From: Sphingobacteriaceae bacterium
GTDB lineage: Bacteria > Bacteroidota > Bacteroidia > B-17B0 > Aurantibacillaceae
Reading direction: 5' to 3'
Assembly: GCA_947480015.1 (NCBI GenBank)
Contig: CANKBS010000016.1
Coordinates: forward strand, 1-64,000
Length of the DNA stretch: 64,000 nt
A program made the position numbers and the translations under genes. The notes under the pieces are model-generated. The model was not told the DNA's origin. It did no database searches and saw only the letters and a list, made by a program, of their open reading frames with translations. Below are positions 55,463 through 62,867 of the stretch, piece after piece. Position 1 is the first letter of the stretch. Each line of letters starts with the position of its first letter.

Positions 55463-55666
55463 TTACATTAATTTAAGTTGTGTATTTTGTTTTCCTTTTA
55501 GCCTTTGTATTTCAGAGTGAAGCGAATTTATAGACTCTGTTTGTTGGTGTAAGCATTCATACAAATGAGTTATTAAATCTTTTTTTTCTTCAATCTCTGT
55601 TTTTCCCACTGAATGTCTGGGAAGATTTTTTGTTTGCTGTCCTATTCGTTCTATTAGATTTTTCAT
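55463..55666 (-). CDS. 67-aa coiled-coil phage protein
   Basis: From the internal ATG at 55,666 (MKNLIERIGQQTKNLPRHSV), preceded by an A-run leader. The open frame continues further upstream, but there it crosses the palindromic region and reads unlike protein. The C-terminal half is a heptad-type coiled coil (QTESINSLHSEIQRLKGKQN). First gene of the minus-strand module. Confidence 0.5.
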   Translation of the reverse strand: MKNLIERIGQQTKNLPRHSVGKTEIEEKKDLITHLYECLHQQTESINSLHSEIQRLKGKQNTQLKLM

Positions 55667-55677
55667 TTTTTTTTTCT

Positions 55678-55953
55678 GATGCCTGTGGGTGAGTTTCTCG
55701 TCTCGCTGTGCCAAAGGATCATAAAACTTAAAAAAGGCCTCAGGGATATAAAACCGAGGGCCCCGAAATTTTGAAAAAATTTTGGGTTTCGGTGTGCGTT
55801 TTTGATAGGGCAGGGCTTTGTCCCTGACCATCAAAAAAAGGCTTTGCATAGGCCGGCTTTGTCCGGCCGGCAAAAAGGGTTGTTTATGCTCCCTGAGGCC
55901 TTTTTTAAGTTTTACCTTTGCACGAGCGAACGAGAAAAACTCACCCTGGCATT
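55678..55953. repeat. 275-bp nested palindrome with three internal hairpins
   Basis: Perfect 24-bp inverted arms at 55,723-55,746 and 55,890-55,913 extend outward imperfectly to 55,678 and 55,953. Inside lie three hairpins: 55,763-55,792 (CCGAAA/TTTCGG), 55,799-55,837 (TTTTTGAT/ATCAAAAA with CAGGG/CCCTG inside) and 55,851-55,868 (GGCCGG/CCGGCC). Two loops share the text CTTTGT. Multi-hairpin intergenic regions like this carry the replication origin and packaging signal of ssDNA phages. This one has no gene in it. Confidence 0.6.
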
Positions 55954-55984
55954 CAGTAAAAAAATGAAAAAAGAAAAATTCCAT

Positions 55985-56303
55985 TGGATGGGAGCCGGTT
56001 GAGGCGACCTTTCTAAAAAAAGCGATCCGGATTGTCGTGGAAATCCTTTTTTATCTAAATTAGATTCATTCTAAATAAAAAAGATTGAAACAAAAGCCGG
56101 GTTTTTTATCGCCATAATCTTATTTATAATCATTCTAAATTTCATTTTTAACAATATTGAATGAAATTTTATTTTATATTTGTTGAGGCGAATCAAAATG
56201 CCTACATGATGTGAAGTCTTATAACATATCACATCATGTTTCAGAATGAAACAAATTAGTAATTATTTTAACAATTTTAACAATAATAAAACAATCTAAT
56301 TTT
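55985..56303. promoter_or_regulatory. Promoter/operator region of the integration-split ORF
   Basis: TATATTTG at 56,175-56,182 matches the TAnnTTTG -7 element, on the + strand. Inverted repeat ACATGATGTGA (56,204-56,214) / TCACATCATGT (56,229-56,239) is perfect over 11 bp, and GTTTCA-GAA-TGAAAC lies directly behind. ATTCTAAAT words recur between 56,068 and 56,150. The sites point to a regulated transcript that runs into the ORF at 56,304. Confidence 0.5.
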
Positions 56304-56465
56304 ATGCAAAATTCAATTTATACGGCAAATCAGCCGTTTTTTTTGAAATCTGAAACGGACATAATAAACATTATGTTAAGTAGTATTGGTAAAAGTAAAA
56401 GTATCATTACTGATACTTTCGACATTTATACAGATCTTTTTGCGCTCTGCTCTACCTTGCCATAA
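56304..56465 (+). CDS. Small ORF that crosses the right attachment site
   Basis: 53 codons in the integrated state. The first 19 codons (MQNSIYTANQPFFLKSETD) lie inside the element; then come the attachment core and host-side sequence. With the circular element, the same start would run into the 94 codons at 42,983-43,267 and give a 113-residue protein. It is preceded by a promoter-like element and an operator-like repeat. The 3' part overlaps the small lipoprotein gene on the other strand, so the integrated version of the protein may be accidental. Confidence 0.4.
   Translation: MQNSIYTANQPFFLKSETDIINIMLSSIGKSKSIITDTFDIYTDLFALCSTLP
56354..56381. other. attR: dif-like XerC/D site
   Basis: 11-base arms AACGGACATAA and TTATGTTAAGT around the spacer TAAACA. 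The right arm differs from the E. coli XerD arm (TTATGTTAAAT) at one position. The core ATAATAAACATTA is identical to the left site. The right arm is probably the chromosomal half of the host dif site. Confidence 0.6.
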
Positions 56466-56551
56466 GCAGGACAACGCTCGTGACTTTTACAAGAAGAGAA
56501 AGCTAAAGCTATAACAAATACGATGAGACTTACTGAACTAATCTTTTTCAT
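56426..56551 (-). CDS. 41-aa lipoprotein
   Basis: MKKISSVSLIVFVIALAFSS then CKSHERCPAYGKVE. The lipobox Cys is followed by a short C-x4-CPAYG sequence, a pattern of tiny Bacteroidota lipoproteins. Host gene directly beside the attachment site; it is too short for many gene callers. Confidence 0.6.
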   Translation of the reverse strand: MKKISSVSLIVFVIALAFSSCKSHERCPAYGKVEQSAKRSV

Positions 56552-56644
56552 AATTTAATTTTATGTTCTAAAGGTAAGGTTTTACTTTTACTTACGAATG
56601 TTAAAAAACCAGATTGCCCTAATTTTAATAACAATACAAAGTTA

Positions 56645-57322
56645 ATGATCAAAAGTCTCCCGCTTCACTGGCAAGCATTTCTTCAAGCTGAAACTGATAA
56701 AGCCTATTTTGCCGAGCTTCAAAACGCCTTACTTAAAGCCTGTGCTTCTAAAACGGTTTACCCACCGGCATCTCTTATTTACCATGCCTTTGAGCTCTGT
56801 TCACCCCAACACGTTAAGGTGGTTTTAATTGGTCAGGATCCCTACCATGGTCCGGGTCAGGCCAATGGGCTCAGTTTTTCGGTTAACGACGGCATGAAAT
56901 TACCACCCAGTTTAAAAAATATTTTTAAAGAATTAAAAACAGATATTCCGAATTTTGAATTTCCACTTAGCGGTAATCTCGAAGGCTGGGCCAAACAAGG
57001 GGTTCTGCTCCTTAACGCCGTATTGAGTGTTGAAGCCGGTTTGCCGGGCAGTCACAAAACCTTTGGTTGGGAAAATTTTACCGATGCTGTCATAAAACAA
57101 CTCAGTGATCAAACAACACATCTGGTGTTTTTACTTTGGGGCAATTATGCGCGTAACAAAGCTCCCTTGATTGATTCCAACAAACATTTGATCCTGGAAG
57201 CAGCGCATCCTTCTCCCCTTGCCAGAGGCGCATTTTTTGGTTCAGCTCCTTTTAGTAAAACCAATAAGTATCTGACAGGAAAAGGTTTAGAGCCTATTAA
57301 TTGGGAATTGACTTCGGGTTAA
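56645..57322 (+). CDS. ung: Uracil-DNA glycosylase
   Basis: 225 residues, full-length family 1 UDG. Water-activating loop GQDPYHGPGQANGLSFSV holds the catalytic Asp, and HPSPLARGAFFGS the catalytic His with the DNA-intercalating Leu. It removes uracil from DNA to start base-excision repair. Its 3' end overlaps the convergent gene by 26 bases. The start fits the family (SLPLHWQAFLQAE). Confidence 0.95.
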   Translation: MIKSLPLHWQAFLQAETDKAYFAELQNALLKACASKTVYPPASLIYHAFELCSPQHVKVVLIGQDPYHGPGQANGLSFSVNDGMKLPPSLKNIFKELKTDIPNFEFPLSGNLEGWAKQGVLLLNAVLSVEAGLPGSHKTFGWENFTDAVIKQLSDQTTHLVFLLWGNYARNKAPLIDSNKHLILEAAHPSPLARGAFFGSAPFSKTNKYLTGKGLEPINWELTSG

Positions 57323-58031
57323 ATTTTTCGATGTGTTTGTTTTTACCAAAGGCATCGTAGCTATACCATACGCCGTTTTTATAATAGTGTTTCGTGTCAT
57401 AGGAGTAAACTAAATTGCCTTCTTCTTTTAAAACAGCATTGGGATAATAGCATTTACGCTGGTATTTTTTTGTTTTCAAATCAATCAACTTAAATTCTAA
57501 AGCTATGTTACCGTCGGCATACCAGGTTTTTTCCTGAATCAGGTATTTCTGATCCTTCGAAAATTCGATTTGCCTTTTAGGAATGTTGTTTGAATAATAA
57601 TCGGCTACTTTTTTTACCAAAGCATTGTAATAGATAATCTGACGATGCAAGGTACCATCCTCATAAAAAATATCAAGCACCGAATTAATCGGATCGCTGC
57701 TTTGAAAATTACGTTCGCATTGCCCGTTTTCGAAAAAGTTCTTAAATAACACAAGTTTGCCGTTCTTGTAAAAGCCCTTGTGTAAAGACTTTCCCGAAGG
57801 ATAATAATCTTCAATCCAACCTTGTACCAAAATACCAGTGCCGGTATAACGCATCGAATCGCCGGCTAAAACGTCAATGAGTTTGTTATACGCATTATTA
57901 CCAAACAAGGTATCAATGGCAACCGACTGTCGAATGCCAGCGAGTGTTGCTTTTTTTATTGAGGGATTTTGCGCCTTAACCGGAGAAAAAAACAGTCCCG
58001 TAATTAGAATTATGCTATACTTTGTTTTCAC
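57297..58031 (-). CDS. MORN-like (YwqK-type) exported protein
   Basis: About 244 residues from a GTG start at 58,031, giving a signal-like N-terminus (KYSIILITGLFFSPVKAQ); an ATG further upstream at 58,082 would add 17 residues. The body has MORN-type repeats: YYPSGKSLHKGFYKNGKLV, FYEDGTLHRQIIYYNA, YYPNAVLKEEGNLVY. Such proteins are often annotated as YwqK-like antitoxins, but function is not shown. Overlaps the ung 3' end. Confidence 0.65.
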   Translation of the reverse strand: MKTKYSIILITGLFFSPVKAQNPSIKKATLAGIRQSVAIDTLFGNNAYNKLIDVLAGDSMRYTGTGILVQGWIEDYYPSGKSLHKGFYKNGKLVLFKNFFENGQCERNFQSSDPINSVLDIFYEDGTLHRQIIYYNALVKKVADYYSNNIPKRQIEFSKDQKYLIQEKTWYADGNIALEFKLIDLKTKKYQRKCYYPNAVLKEEGNLVYSYDTKHYYKNGVWYSYDAFGKNKHIEKFNPKSIPN

Positions 58032-58095
58032 TAATTTGCAAAGGTAGCAATTTGAAAGTCCCTTTAAAGTCAAGTAGTACAAGGCTGCGCTTAAT

Positions 58096-58548
58096 TTACT
58101 GATTATTAAGTGTGTATCTCATTTGAACATGAGGGATATCATCTTCCAAATAGTTTTCGCCTTCGGACTCAAAACCTAAGTCGGTATAAAATTTTAAAAG
58201 ATAAAGTTGGGCAGATATGAGTAATTGTTGATTTGGAAAGAGTTCCAGAGATTTACTAATCGCATAATCCATTAATTTTTTTCCGGAGCCATTGCCTCTG
58301 GATTTTGAATCAACTACTACTCTGCCAATGGCCACTTCGGGATAAGCAAAGCCAGGTGGAATAATTCGGCAATAGCCTAAAAGTAAATGATTGTCGAGCA
58401 TCAATACATGAAATGCTTTCAGGTCTTTTTCATCGATGTCCTGATAAGCACAGTTTTGTTCCACTACAAAAACCTTTGCCCGGAGTTTATATATTTCAAA
58501 TAACTCGTTGGTAGATAATTTCTCGAATTCTTTTACGGTAATATGCAT
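58096..58548 (-). CDS. GNAT acetyltransferase, ElaA-like
   Basis: 150 residues. LFEIYKLRAKVFVVEQNCAY and FHVLMLDNHLLLGYCRIIPP are typical of ElaA; acetyl-CoA binding is in VVDSKSRGNGSGKKLMDYAI. Substrate unknown. It starts 1 base after the CoA-binding protein gene ends, so the two are in one operon. Confidence 0.85.
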   Translation of the reverse strand: MHITVKEFEKLSTNELFEIYKLRAKVFVVEQNCAYQDIDEKDLKAFHVLMLDNHLLLGYCRIIPPGFAYPEVAIGRVVVDSKSRGNGSGKKLMDYAISKSLELFPNQQLLISAQLYLLKFYTDLGFESEGENYLEDDIPHVQMRYTLNNQ

Positions 58549-58549
58549 C

Positions 58550-58912
58550 TTAGTAATTTCCTATACTTAAGAGCACCAGCGTACAAGCCTCCAAACAGTC
58601 TATGCCCTTTTCGGCTGCTTGTTTTTCCAATTCTACATTTTCGGTACCGGGATTAAAGATCAATCGTTTGGGTTTTAAACTAAAAATATAATCGGACCAT
58701 GTTGCTTGATTTTTAAGGCCAATGTAAAGCGTAACAGTGTCAACATCAATTATTTGAGGCTGGTTAAGTAAAATGGTTTCTCCATCAATAACACCGGCAT
58801 GCATGCCTACCGGAAATACGTCATGCCCGTGTTTTTTAAGGCTCAAGGTAGCCTTATAACTATAACGTTCGGGATTTGAAGAGGCCCCAATAACAACGGT
58901 TCGTTTACTCAT
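58550..58912 (-). CDS. CoA-binding domain protein (YccU-like)
   Basis: 120 residues. A Rossmann-like CoA-binding fold: TVVIGASSNPERYSYKATLS, then HGHDVFPVGMHAG and LIFNPGTENVELEKQAAEKG. Bacterial YccU-type proteins are widespread, with unknown role. Its start overlaps the end of the MFS gene by 8 bases; it belongs to the same minus-strand operon. Confidence 0.85.
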   Translation of the reverse strand: MSKRTVVIGASSNPERYSYKATLSLKKHGHDVFPVGMHAGVIDGETILLNQPQIIDVDTVTLYIGLKNQATWSDYIFSLKPKRLIFNPGTENVELEKQAAEKGIDCLEACTLVLLSIGNY

Positions 58913-60158
58913 GGTTTTCGGTATAATTAAGATCTTTATGGAAGGTTTCTTTTAAATTGATCCAAGCAATTAGTGCTAATACAGCAACAACAATGCCAAC
59001 CCCAATGGCTGCCATTTTTGAATCGGGTTTACCATTTACATCTAAAAACAGCGATTCAAACATACGAAACAATAAACTTAAAAAGATGACCGAACCCCGC
59101 ACAAAATTAGGCGCCGTAGTGGTTGCGGTAGCGCGAATATTGGTGCCAAATAATTCGGCGGCGGTACTCATAAATACTGCCCAATAACCGGTGGCAAAAC
59201 CAATGATTGTAATAATGACATAATAATAGGTTTCTGAAATAATGGCATATTTAAAATAAAGGATCACCGAAAAGAAGGTCATGATCATAAAAATAGCCAA
59301 GGCCTTTTTTCGGCTTTTTAAAAGTTGGGAGATTAAACCACTTGCCAAATCGCCCACAGTTATTCCTAAGTAGGCAAACATAATCGATTTACCGGCATCG
59401 GGTTTAAACGAGGTTACACCCATTGAAAGGAAGATCTCAGGCGCAAACGTGATGAGGATCCCCATCACATACCAAACCGGTACTGCAATCATGATGACGC
59501 TTAAATATTTTACAGCAGTTGCCCTAGTTTTAAACAAATCGAAAAAATGTCCTTTGCGGTGTTTTCCCTTTTTTATTTCTTCAAACATGCCCGATTCTAA
59601 AATACCAAAACGCAGTACCAATAAGATTAAGCCCATGGCTCCGCCGAGGTAAAAACTATAACGCCAGTTTGTGATCACGTGTCCCATGAAACCGGCTACC
59701 ACAGCGCCAAAAACACCCACAGTAGCCACAATCATCGTGCCAATGCCCCGCCTTTCTTTGCTCATGCTTTCACTAACCAAGGTAATGCCTGCGCCCAATT
59801 CGCCGGCCAAACCAAAGCCTGAAATAAAACGCAATGCGGCATAAGCTGTTACGGTTGTAACCATGCCATTTAAAATATTGGCTAAAGAGTACATCAAAAT
59901 AGAACCAAATAAAACTGAGAGTCGTCCTTTTTTATCACCTAAAATACCCCAAAATAATCCACCAATGAGCATACCGCCCATTTGCCAGTTAAGTAGGGCC
60001 ATGCCAATATTTTTTAAATTTTGTGGAGTGGCCTCGCTACCTAATATTTCGCTAAGTGAATCTTTTCGCTCCACACTAAAAAGCACAAGGTCGTAGATAT
60101 CAACAAAATAGCCTAATGCAGCTACAATGATTATTTTGTTAAGTGATGAAGCTTTCAT
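58905..60158 (-). CDS. MFS transporter, metabolite:H+ symporter type
   Basis: 417 residues from the ATG at 60,158 (an ATG four codons earlier is possible). Twelve helices; GGLFWGILGDKKGRLSVLFG is the MFS loop 2-3 motif, and RRGIGTMIVATVG the mid-protein one. Similar to the sugar/metabolite:H+ symporter families. Inner membrane; substrate unknown. It overlaps the CoA-binding gene by 8 bases and follows the peptidase gene by a few bases. Confidence 0.88.
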   Translation of the reverse strand: MKASSLNKIIIVAALGYFVDIYDLVLFSVERKDSLSEILGSEATPQNLKNIGMALLNWQMGGMLIGGLFWGILGDKKGRLSVLFGSILMYSLANILNGMVTTVTAYAALRFISGFGLAGELGAGITLVSESMSKERRGIGTMIVATVGVFGAVVAGFMGHVITNWRYSFYLGGAMGLILLVLRFGILESGMFEEIKKGKHRKGHFFDLFKTRATAVKYLSVIMIAVPVWYVMGILITFAPEIFLSMGVTSFKPDAGKSIMFAYLGITVGDLASGLISQLLKSRKKALAIFMIMTFFSVILYFKYAIISETYYYVIITIIGFATGYWAVFMSTAAELFGTNIRATATTTAPNFVRGSVIFLSLLFRMFESLFLDVNGKPDSKMAAIGVGIVVAVLALIAWINLKETFHKDLNYTENHE

Positions 60159-60174
60159 TGATCCATACATAAAA

Positions 60175-62082
60175 TCAGCGCTTCAGAATTTTTTTAAGTG
60201 AACTTCCTTTTGACGTTTTTACTTTGACCAAATAAATGGCATCCGCAAGCGCACTACCATTTAATTGAATAAGGGTGTCGTTAGGCTGCATGGCTCCGGT
60301 TAATAATACATGACCCATTAAGTCATAAATTTCAATTGAAATATTTTCGTAAGTAGCCTCCGTTAACTGTATGGTAATGATGTCGGTTACTGGGTCAGAA
60401 AAGGCTTCAAACCCGAAGGTAAGGTCAAATTTTATTTGTTTGAAAGGGGTGGTATCGCTGCAGGGTACACTTAACTGATTATCCACTTTTAAATAAGCTT
60501 GGTAAGTACTTTTAAAGGTATTGGTATAGGTGTGCACAACTGATTGACCGGTTCCGCTTGTGCCATCTCCAAAGTACCAGGTAAAGGCACTCAACGAATT
60601 AGTAATCACAGAAGTGCTGGTGAAACGCACCGATTTATCTTCATACAAATCAACATTAAAAGAAGCCTTTAGGTTACAGGTCCTTACACAGGGCATTTTT
60701 GGTAAGCCCCAACCCATAGCGTTATTCGGACTAAGTGAATTAGTCCCTAATTTTTTTAAGGAATCTAACACTTTCATGGCCGTTAAATTACGATTGGCTT
60801 GCCAGAAACATGCCACAGCACCTGCTAATACAGGCGTTGCAAACGAAGTGCCATTTCCCGGAAAACAAACATTGGGCTGATCACACACCCAGGTATTGCC
60901 CCCGCGGGCAACTAAATCGGGTTTAATGCGACCATCTGATGTTGGGCCCCAGGAGCTAAAACCCGTCACCGCGCCTACACTATCTACCGCTCCTACGGTA
61001 CAAATACTATCGGCATCGGCAGGTACAGCAATGTAATGCCAAGGATTTCCACCTTCATTACCGGCAGCATTTAACACAAATAAACCTTTGCGTGCGGCCA
61101 TCGTTGCGGCAATACTCATGGGAGCTGTTCGGCCATTTAGCGTGGCATACGTATGGTTTTGGGTGGGATCGTCAAATTCATTATAAGCCAATGACGTGGT
61201 TAAAATATCTACCCCAACCGAGTCGGCAAACTCTGCTCCTCTTATCCAATTGTATTCTTCGGAGATGGTTTCTGTTGCTCCATTTTCGGTTACCAATAAC
61301 CAATATTTAGCTTTGGGTGCTGAACCTAAAACGATGCCTGGTTTATTGCCTGCCATGCAAGACAATACCATGGTGCCGTGTGAACCGCCTTGATACGCAT
61401 TGTTATCACCGGTAACAAAATTTCGGGTCCCTAAAATACCGCCACCCTTGCGTAAGCTGTCAAAAACCGGACTCGACTCAACACTAATAAAACCCACATC
61501 CAGCACGGCAATGGTCATTCCTTGTCCACGGTAACCTTTGCCGTGGTAACAATCGACATTGAGTTGTTTATTTTGCCAATACGATCTTCCAAAATTATAG
61601 CCATTGGACGTATCGGCCGCGGTGCCACGCGCTTCAGGTGTAGAAGTATCTTCAAGTAAGGCTTTAGGTTCGGGGATGTTAACTTTATAACGATTTACTT
61701 TAGCCGTGTTTTGAACAAAGGTAAAATTTGAAATGGCCGTTAGAGCTGCCGGAGCCACCGCAGCACTATCAATGGCCACCACTACCCCATTAAGCCATTT
61801 AGAAACATAAAGCACTTTTACACCAGAAACATTTTCAACTTGAGAAATGTAGGTAGGTGTTACGGGTAAATCGCTTGGATGGATGGCTATGTTTTGAGCG
61901 GTACGTCGCGCGATGGATGCTGCGCTTAAAAAGGCAGAAGGATTAGAAATGGTAAATGGCGTTCCGGTTTTGTTTTTAAAATTAACCCAATATTTCACCG
62001 AAGGGGCCGGTGCAGCGTTTAAAGCAAGTACAGAGCAAAAAATCCAACATCCAACAAGTAATGAGATCCTATTCTTATTCAT
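60175..62082 (-). CDS. Subtilisin-family (S8) protease with PKD and T9SS tail
   Basis: 635 residues. Signal peptide (LLVGCWIFCSVLALNAAPAP), propeptide-like N-terminus, then the S8 catalytic triad: Asp in MTIAVLDVGF, His in GSHGTMVLSCMAG, Ser in NGTSFATPVLAGA. A PKD-like domain (FTWYFGDGTSGTGQSVVHTY) and a Por-type sorting tail (FDPVTDIITIQL-like, ADAIYLVKVKTSKG) follow. Exported by the T9SS. It overlaps the upstream lipoprotein gene by 8 bases. Confidence 0.9.
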   Translation of the reverse strand: MNKNRISLLVGCWIFCSVLALNAAPAPSVKYWVNFKNKTGTPFTISNPSAFLSAASIARRTAQNIAIHPSDLPVTPTYISQVENVSGVKVLYVSKWLNGVVVAIDSAAVAPAALTAISNFTFVQNTAKVNRYKVNIPEPKALLEDTSTPEARGTAADTSNGYNFGRSYWQNKQLNVDCYHGKGYRGQGMTIAVLDVGFISVESSPVFDSLRKGGGILGTRNFVTGDNNAYQGGSHGTMVLSCMAGNKPGIVLGSAPKAKYWLLVTENGATETISEEYNWIRGAEFADSVGVDILTTSLAYNEFDDPTQNHTYATLNGRTAPMSIAATMAARKGLFVLNAAGNEGGNPWHYIAVPADADSICTVGAVDSVGAVTGFSSWGPTSDGRIKPDLVARGGNTWVCDQPNVCFPGNGTSFATPVLAGAVACFWQANRNLTAMKVLDSLKKLGTNSLSPNNAMGWGLPKMPCVRTCNLKASFNVDLYEDKSVRFTSTSVITNSLSAFTWYFGDGTSGTGQSVVHTYTNTFKSTYQAYLKVDNQLSVPCSDTTPFKQIKFDLTFGFEAFSDPVTDIITIQLTEATYENISIEIYDLMGHVLLTGAMQPNDTLIQLNGSALADAIYLVKVKTSKGSSLKKILKR

Positions 62083-62791
62083 ATCCGTAAGTTACCAATG
62101 TTTGTTTATAAATGATTCCACTTTCAATTCTATTTTCTACAGGTTTACCGGGCGCAATGGCATTTGAGAGTAGATCAACGATTTCACGGTGCACCAATCC
62201 AATGCCTCTGGCATATTTTTCCTGATAATGTTGATATGAAATTAAGGTTCTGAATTCTTTTTGTTCAACCTGCAGTACTTGCTCTAAGTGAATTTGATTA
62301 ACTACCTCAGGATTATCCAGATAGATATAACTATATAAGCGTTCACCTAGGTTATTATACGCATTACCATTCCAGGTTTTTTTTGTGCTGAGTGGAAAAA
62401 CGAGTTTCGTATAGCGAATATTATCTTCAACTACTTGCACATTAGTTTGATTCGCGTTTACTAACCATACCTGTTTAATCGTCCAGGGTATGCTGTCATA
62501 AGCCATTTTTGGATCGTAACGTTTTATATAGCGCTCGAGGCGAATGGCCGGTTGACCGAGGTTATCGGTAAAACTATCGCTTAATTTTTCTTTGATGCGG
62601 TATTTAAATTGCAGGGTGTCTTTTGGGATTTCGGTGTATACCGTGCTATCTATATCATACACCACAAATTTACCTTTGGTGGTTGGGTAATAATCAAGAC
62701 CTAAATTCAGCTTGCTTTCGGGTATCTTTTTTTTGATACAAGCTTGCAAACTAATGGCCAAAATACAGGCTATGAAACTATTTTTTTTCAA
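62075..62791 (-). CDS. Lipoprotein, unknown
   Basis: 238 residues. Lipobox LQACIKKK after a signal peptide. The rest is beta-rich and ends with GIIYKQTLVTYGYE (GLVHREIVDLL nearby); I recognise no family beyond conserved hypothetical. It shares 8 bases with the peptidase gene downstream, so the two are translationally coupled. Confidence 0.6.
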   Translation of the reverse strand: MKKNSFIACILAISLQACIKKKIPESKLNLGLDYYPTTKGKFVVYDIDSTVYTEIPKDTLQFKYRIKEKLSDSFTDNLGQPAIRLERYIKRYDPKMAYDSIPWTIKQVWLVNANQTNVQVVEDNIRYTKLVFPLSTKKTWNGNAYNNLGERLYSYIYLDNPEVVNQIHLEQVLQVEQKEFRTLISYQHYQEKYARGIGLVHREIVDLLSNAIAPGKPVENRIESGIIYKQTLVTYGYE

Positions 62792-62867
62792 TCATTTAAA
62801 GGTAATAAAAAAAAATAAAAAGAAAGGGGGCTTTAATTATTTTCCAAGCGCGAAAAAAAAACTAAAC

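Noticed and set aside
55463-55984. 173-codon minus-strand protein
   Set aside because: Upstream of the ATG at 55,666 the frame runs through the nested palindrome and has protein-unlike composition; only the 67-codon C-terminal part is kept.
42976-56381. Integrative conjugative element or transposon
   Set aside because: No relaxase, tra genes, transposase or tyrosine recombinase found in any frame; ends are dif-like rather than terminal inverted repeats.
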